Assembly: GCF_000143415.4 (NCBI RefSeq) | Contig: NW_003314273.1 | Coordinates: 165,848-229,847, forward strand | DNA length: 64,000 nucleotides | Direction of reading: 5' to 3' | Source of the DNA: Selaginella moellendorffii | Taxonomy: Eukaryota > Streptophyta > Lycopodiopsida > Selaginellales > Selaginellaceae | Shown: positions 60,749-64,000 of the stretch, in pieces | Layout of the letters: every line of letters starts with the position of its first letter | Numbering within the stretch: the first letter of the stretch is position 1 | Program-made: the position numbers and the translations under genes | The notes under the pieces: generated by a model | What the model was told of the DNA's origin: nothing | The model's input: the letters and a program-made list of their open reading frames with translations, nothing else | The model's database searches: none

Positions 60749-61755
60749 CGGGGTATATTCAGCTGCCACTTCCCGAGTTTTGAGACGTCATCAGGCAAGG
60801 TGGGCACAATTCCTGAGTCGGTTTGACTTTGTTATCAAATACAGACCTGGAAAGCTTCAAGGCCTTCCTGATGCTCTTTCAAGGCGTTCCTATCTCAGTT
60901 TCAGGCCTGGTAATCCTGCCTTTGATCAACAAGATCAAGTTATCCTCGGTCCTGATTGGTTTCAAGTTATGGCAATTTCCCTAGCCCCTCAAGACTCCTC
61001 CTTGATGGATGCAATCAGAAATGATCTTCAATCCGACGACCTTGCCAGCGACATTTTCCCCCATCTTCAGGCTGGACACCCACGACTATCAGCGATTTGA
61101 TGAGTTCGAGTTCTTAGATGGCTTGTTGTACCGTGGGGAGCAGCTTTACATTCCTAAAGGTGATGCTCGAAGGTTGGTCCTAATGGTGTGCCATGATAGC
61201 CCGACTGCTAGTCACTTCGGCATTGCTAAAACCTATGAGTTGGTTGCACGGGACTTTTGGTGGCCTCACATGGACAACTACATCAAAGCTTTTGTTACCT
61301 CCTATGACACTTGTGCCCGGAATAAAGTACCTCGCCACCTTCCTTCAGGTTTGCTTCGTTCCCTCCCAGTCCCTTCAAGTCCTTGGGAATCCATCTCCAT
61401 GGATTTCTTGAGTGATCTTCCGAGTTCTAGAGGCTTCAACAGCATTTTAGTTGTGGTGGATTGCTTCACAAAGATGGCACACTTCCTGCCGTGTACCAAG
61501 GAGTTTTCGGGCGAGGACATGGCAAAACTGGTATTTAGGGAAATTTTTCGACTTCATGGGATTCCTGCAGATGTGGTTTCGAATCGGGGACCTCAGTTCA
61601 TCTCTTATTTCTGGCAACGGTTCTTGCAGCTGCTTGGAGTGAAAGTCAACCTCTCTTCAGCGTATCATCCTCAAACTAATGGACAGTCTGAGCGAATGAT
61701 TCAGACGTTGGAACAATTCTTGAGGTGCTTCATCAATTATCATCAGGATGGCTAG
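60749..61755 (+). pseudogene. RNase H end and integrase of chromovirus A
   Basis: The element A frame resumes with the C-terminal RNase H (QARWAQFLSRFDFVIKYRPG), then a linker, a frame change near 61080, and the integrase: FEFLDGLLYRGEQLYIP, zinc-binding H/C residues (HFGIAKTYELV, CARNK), core SMDFLSDLP, and SSAYHPQTNGQSERM. A TAG at 61753 replaces a probable Trp codon. The HHCC and DDE residues appear mostly present, though the copy is inactive by its frameshifts. Confidence 0.88.
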
Positions 61756-62246
61756 TTCGATATCCTTCCCCTTGCTAAGTTCTCCTATACAATTCTGCTA
61801 ACTCCTCCCTTCGAGTTTCCCCCTTCTTTGCGAACTCTGGCCAAAATCCCCAATTCAATCTCTCACTTCCTTCTCCATCTGAATCCTCTGGTTCAAATCC
61901 CCGCTCTGAAGCATTTGTCTCCAACCTCCAGGAAATCCACAACTCCATCTCCTTCCACCTCCATCGTGCTCAGGAATCTCACAAAACATTTGCCAATGTC
62001 CATCATCAAGATTGTCCCCCTTACAATATCAGGGATAAAGTCTAGCTCCTCAGGCAAAATATCTCCACCACTAGGCCATGTCCCAAACTCGATTTCAAAC
62101 GCCTCAGTCCTTTCCTTATCATTGCCATCATTAATCCTATCACTTATCACCTTGCACTTCCCTCCTCATATCAAATTCACCCCGTTTTTCACTCCTCTCT
62201 CCTTGAGCCTTATATTCCTAATCCTATTCCAAATCGGGTCATTCCT
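61756..62246 (+). pseudogene. Decayed integrase C-terminal region of chromovirus A
   Basis: Continues the pol region but with repeated frame changes, so little conserved protein can be read. It links the integrase core to the chromodomain. Confidence 0.6.
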
Positions 62247-62543
62247 TTGCCTCCACCAATGCAACTCGAGGATAGGTGTGCGTACGAGGTTCAGGACATC
62301 CTTGATTCCAAGATCTCACAGTCTAAACTCTACTATCTGGTAGATTGGAAGGGTTATGGACCTGAGGAACACACTTGGGAACCTACAGATAACCTGATTC
62401 ATTCTCCTGACCTTGTTCAGGACTTCCACCACCGCTATCCTTCTCGTCCCAGTCCTCATTCTTTTTCTCCATCTTCCGTCCCTCGCCACCTATTTCATCC
62501 TCCTCTTCGTTCTCATTCACACCCTCGTTCCACTCATTCTTGA
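62247..62543 (+). pseudogene. Chromodomain of chromovirus A pol
   Basis: The frame reads YEVQDILDSK, LYYLVDWKGYGPEEHTWEP and NLIHSPDLVQDFHHRYP, a clear chromodomain at the end of pol, then a Ser/Pro/His-rich tail to the stop at 62541. This marks A as a chromovirus. Confidence 0.88.
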
Positions 62544-62554
62544 GAAGGGGGTGC
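62541..62554 (+). other. Polypurine tract of element A
   Basis: TGAGAAGGGGGTGC directly before the 3' LTR. Confidence 0.7.
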
Positions 62555-62941
62555 TATTAGGAATCCCCTAATTCTTGCCACATTCCTGACTCTTGCCGGA
62601 TTTCTGACCTGCAAACCACATTCCTGACTCTCGAGACAGCTCCCTATTCTTGACTCTCGAGACACTTCCCTATTCCTGACTCTCTGATTTCCCGTATGAT
62701 TCCTAAGTCTCGAGCCACATTCCTAATGATGACATGGCACCTCCTCGACCTCAAGTATATTTAAGGCATCTTCGATCTAAGAGTGGTGGAGCTTCATCAA
62801 TCTATAGTATATATAGGTTAGCCTTGTTCCATTTCTCCACGATCTGAATCAACACCAGTCTAAGGCCTTTTCTTCGTTTCCACTAACTTTTCCTTTTGTC
62901 TTTTGCATTTTCCAGTCTTGATCTTGTTGGGGGTCTTGACA
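62555..62941 (+). repeat. 3' LTR of chromovirus A
   Basis: 387 bp, 38 bp longer than the 5' LTR through a tandem duplication around CTCCCTATTCTTGACTCTCG (62640-62680). The first bases read TATTAGG rather than TGTCAGG. Confidence 0.9.
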
Positions 62942-62946
62942 ATCAC

Positions 62947-64000
62947 CTCCCTACACCAATGCACCAAACTTATAACTGTGCTAATTAGCTTCTTTTTCAT
63001 ATACATGCTATGGATCACAGCTTAGGAACTTAATTCCTCTAAATTTTTAAGTCTTTTCACTTGATAAGCTAGTTGATCAGCTTATGATCATATATAGACT
63101 CTTCCATATTTAGCTGCATTGGCCATACTTTTTGAAGTCAACACCTTCAACTAGGGTCTTTATTCCTCCGACTTGCCAATCCCACTTAGCAAATCACTTA
63201 ATTAGTGTAATATAGTTTTATACATAAACATGAAAGTCCTTAAATATCGACTTTCATTCAAAGCTATTTCGTTAAACATACAAGAATTATTTCCCCAACT
63301 TTGATAGCCTCATATCATGGCAACCTTCAAGACCATGTGTTACTCCAATTTTGTGCATTTCTATGAACCATTGATATGAATCTTCTAAGTATCAACTTAC
63401 CCAAAATTATCTTTGGAACATTGAAAGGACTTTATTCATTAACTTGCTAAAGCCTTTCCTTTCACAAATTTCTTACCTACCATTTAGTTTAACATTAATA
63501 GTTTTATATTTTAGACTCTCTATGGCACTATTATTATAAGTAGCAAAACCCTCAAGTACTTAACTCCCCACTCTTAACCATTATAGGTTATATCTCTTGA
63601 TTTCCATAATTTAGTTTTATCCTTTTACTACTTACTTTTAGCTCTATATATTCCCTTTATCTATTCTCTTCCATGCAAAAAGGGTAGTTTTGCACTTTTT
63701 ACTATACCTTAGTAAGTATTTTTAAGGATGAACCTACTCAATGACTTAGGGAGTAGTTCCTCAATTTAGATATGCTCACCTTGTAATTCAACACACCCAT
63801 GAGACTTTATATGCCTTTTATTAGTTGTGCCAATTTTTTTATTTTTTTGCTTTGTCCACTTTAGATAGAAATTTCCCTTTGTCTTTAATTTTATTAAGCT
63901 TTAAACTTTAAATAACATCTTCTATCCATTATTCTCTAGGGACTTAGTCTTTTAGGTTTTATTTAATGCCCTCATAATACCAAAAACAACTTCTTTAGTG
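62947..64000. other. AT-rich flank right of the nested stack
   Basis: The first 50 bases match element B near 40940-40995 and so continue the decayed B relative seen left of element A. Beyond about 63000 I recognise no gene; the sequence is AT-rich and probably decayed transposon. Confidence 0.55.

Larger units (their letters stand above)
37176..62941 (+). mobile_element. Ty3/gypsy chromovirus A (non-autonomous, split by nested elements)
   Basis: The element has LTRs at 37176-37524 and 62555-62941 and a perfect 5-bp target duplication, ATCAC (37171-37175 and 62942-62946). LTR ends are TGTCA and TGACA, though the 3' copy begins TATTA. Without its insertions it is only about 4.5 kb. The order gag, protease, start of reverse transcriptase, end of RNase H, integrase and chromodomain is that of a chromovirus. 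Most of the reverse transcriptase and RNase H is missing, and this loss predates insertion B because B's target duplication is intact. Stops and frameshifts are present throughout. Confidence 0.93.

Overview
The window reads as nuclear DNA of a land plant, most likely a lycophyte such as Selaginella. The genes carry GT-AG introns mostly about 40-100 nt long, a hallmark of Selaginella. The families are plant families (SBP-box SPL factor, EDR2-type PH-START-DUF1336 protein, LPR1-type multicopper oxidase, CASP-like protein, DUF1685 protein, URM1, plant PHD-like zinc finger). Gene islands are GC-balanced and lie between AT-rich, gene-less stretches of decayed repeats. The species name is an inference; no search was run.

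Layout. 1-339: 5' part of a URM1 gene (minus), divergent from a PHD-like zinc-finger gene (995-1753). 6298-8134: LPR1-like multicopper oxidase. 8380-8451: tRNA-Asp(GTC). 8723-12105: a 21-exon EDR2-like gene. 18870-19822: DUF1685 gene. 20341-21738: truncated, broken duplicate of the 3' end of an SPL gene whose intact copy lies at 25141-27465 (minus). 31468-32137: CASPL5-type four-helix membrane protein. The host genes look like ordinary single genes with no shared pathway evident.

From about 34.7 kb to the right edge the window is a stack of nested transposons. A decayed element (about 34.7-37.17 kb, resuming at 62.95 kb) was entered by chromovirus A (37176-62941, plus strand, 5-bp target duplication ATCAC). 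A was entered by chromovirus B (39497-60743, minus strand, target duplication GCCTC). B's integrase was entered by a 13.7-kb terminal-inverted-repeat DNA transposon C (42011-55696, target duplication at least TTCTA).

Element C is the most unusual part. It carries two divergent genes. The plus-strand gene encodes a roughly 1,030-residue DDE-type transposase with DNAGSENKN and GHTHEDVD motifs. The minus-strand gene, at least 12 exons, encodes a protein of at least 1,645 residues that appears to join an N-terminal ParB/sulfiredoxin-like domain, an acidic linker, a repeat region and a C-terminal FCP1-like HAD phosphatase. About 30 copies of a 22-bp near-perfect palindrome are scattered through C: in intergenic DNA, inside short introns of the ParB-HAD gene, and inside coding exons. 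I saw none outside C. Its genes contain a few in-frame stops, all explicable as C-to-T changes, so this copy is probably not autonomous as it stands.
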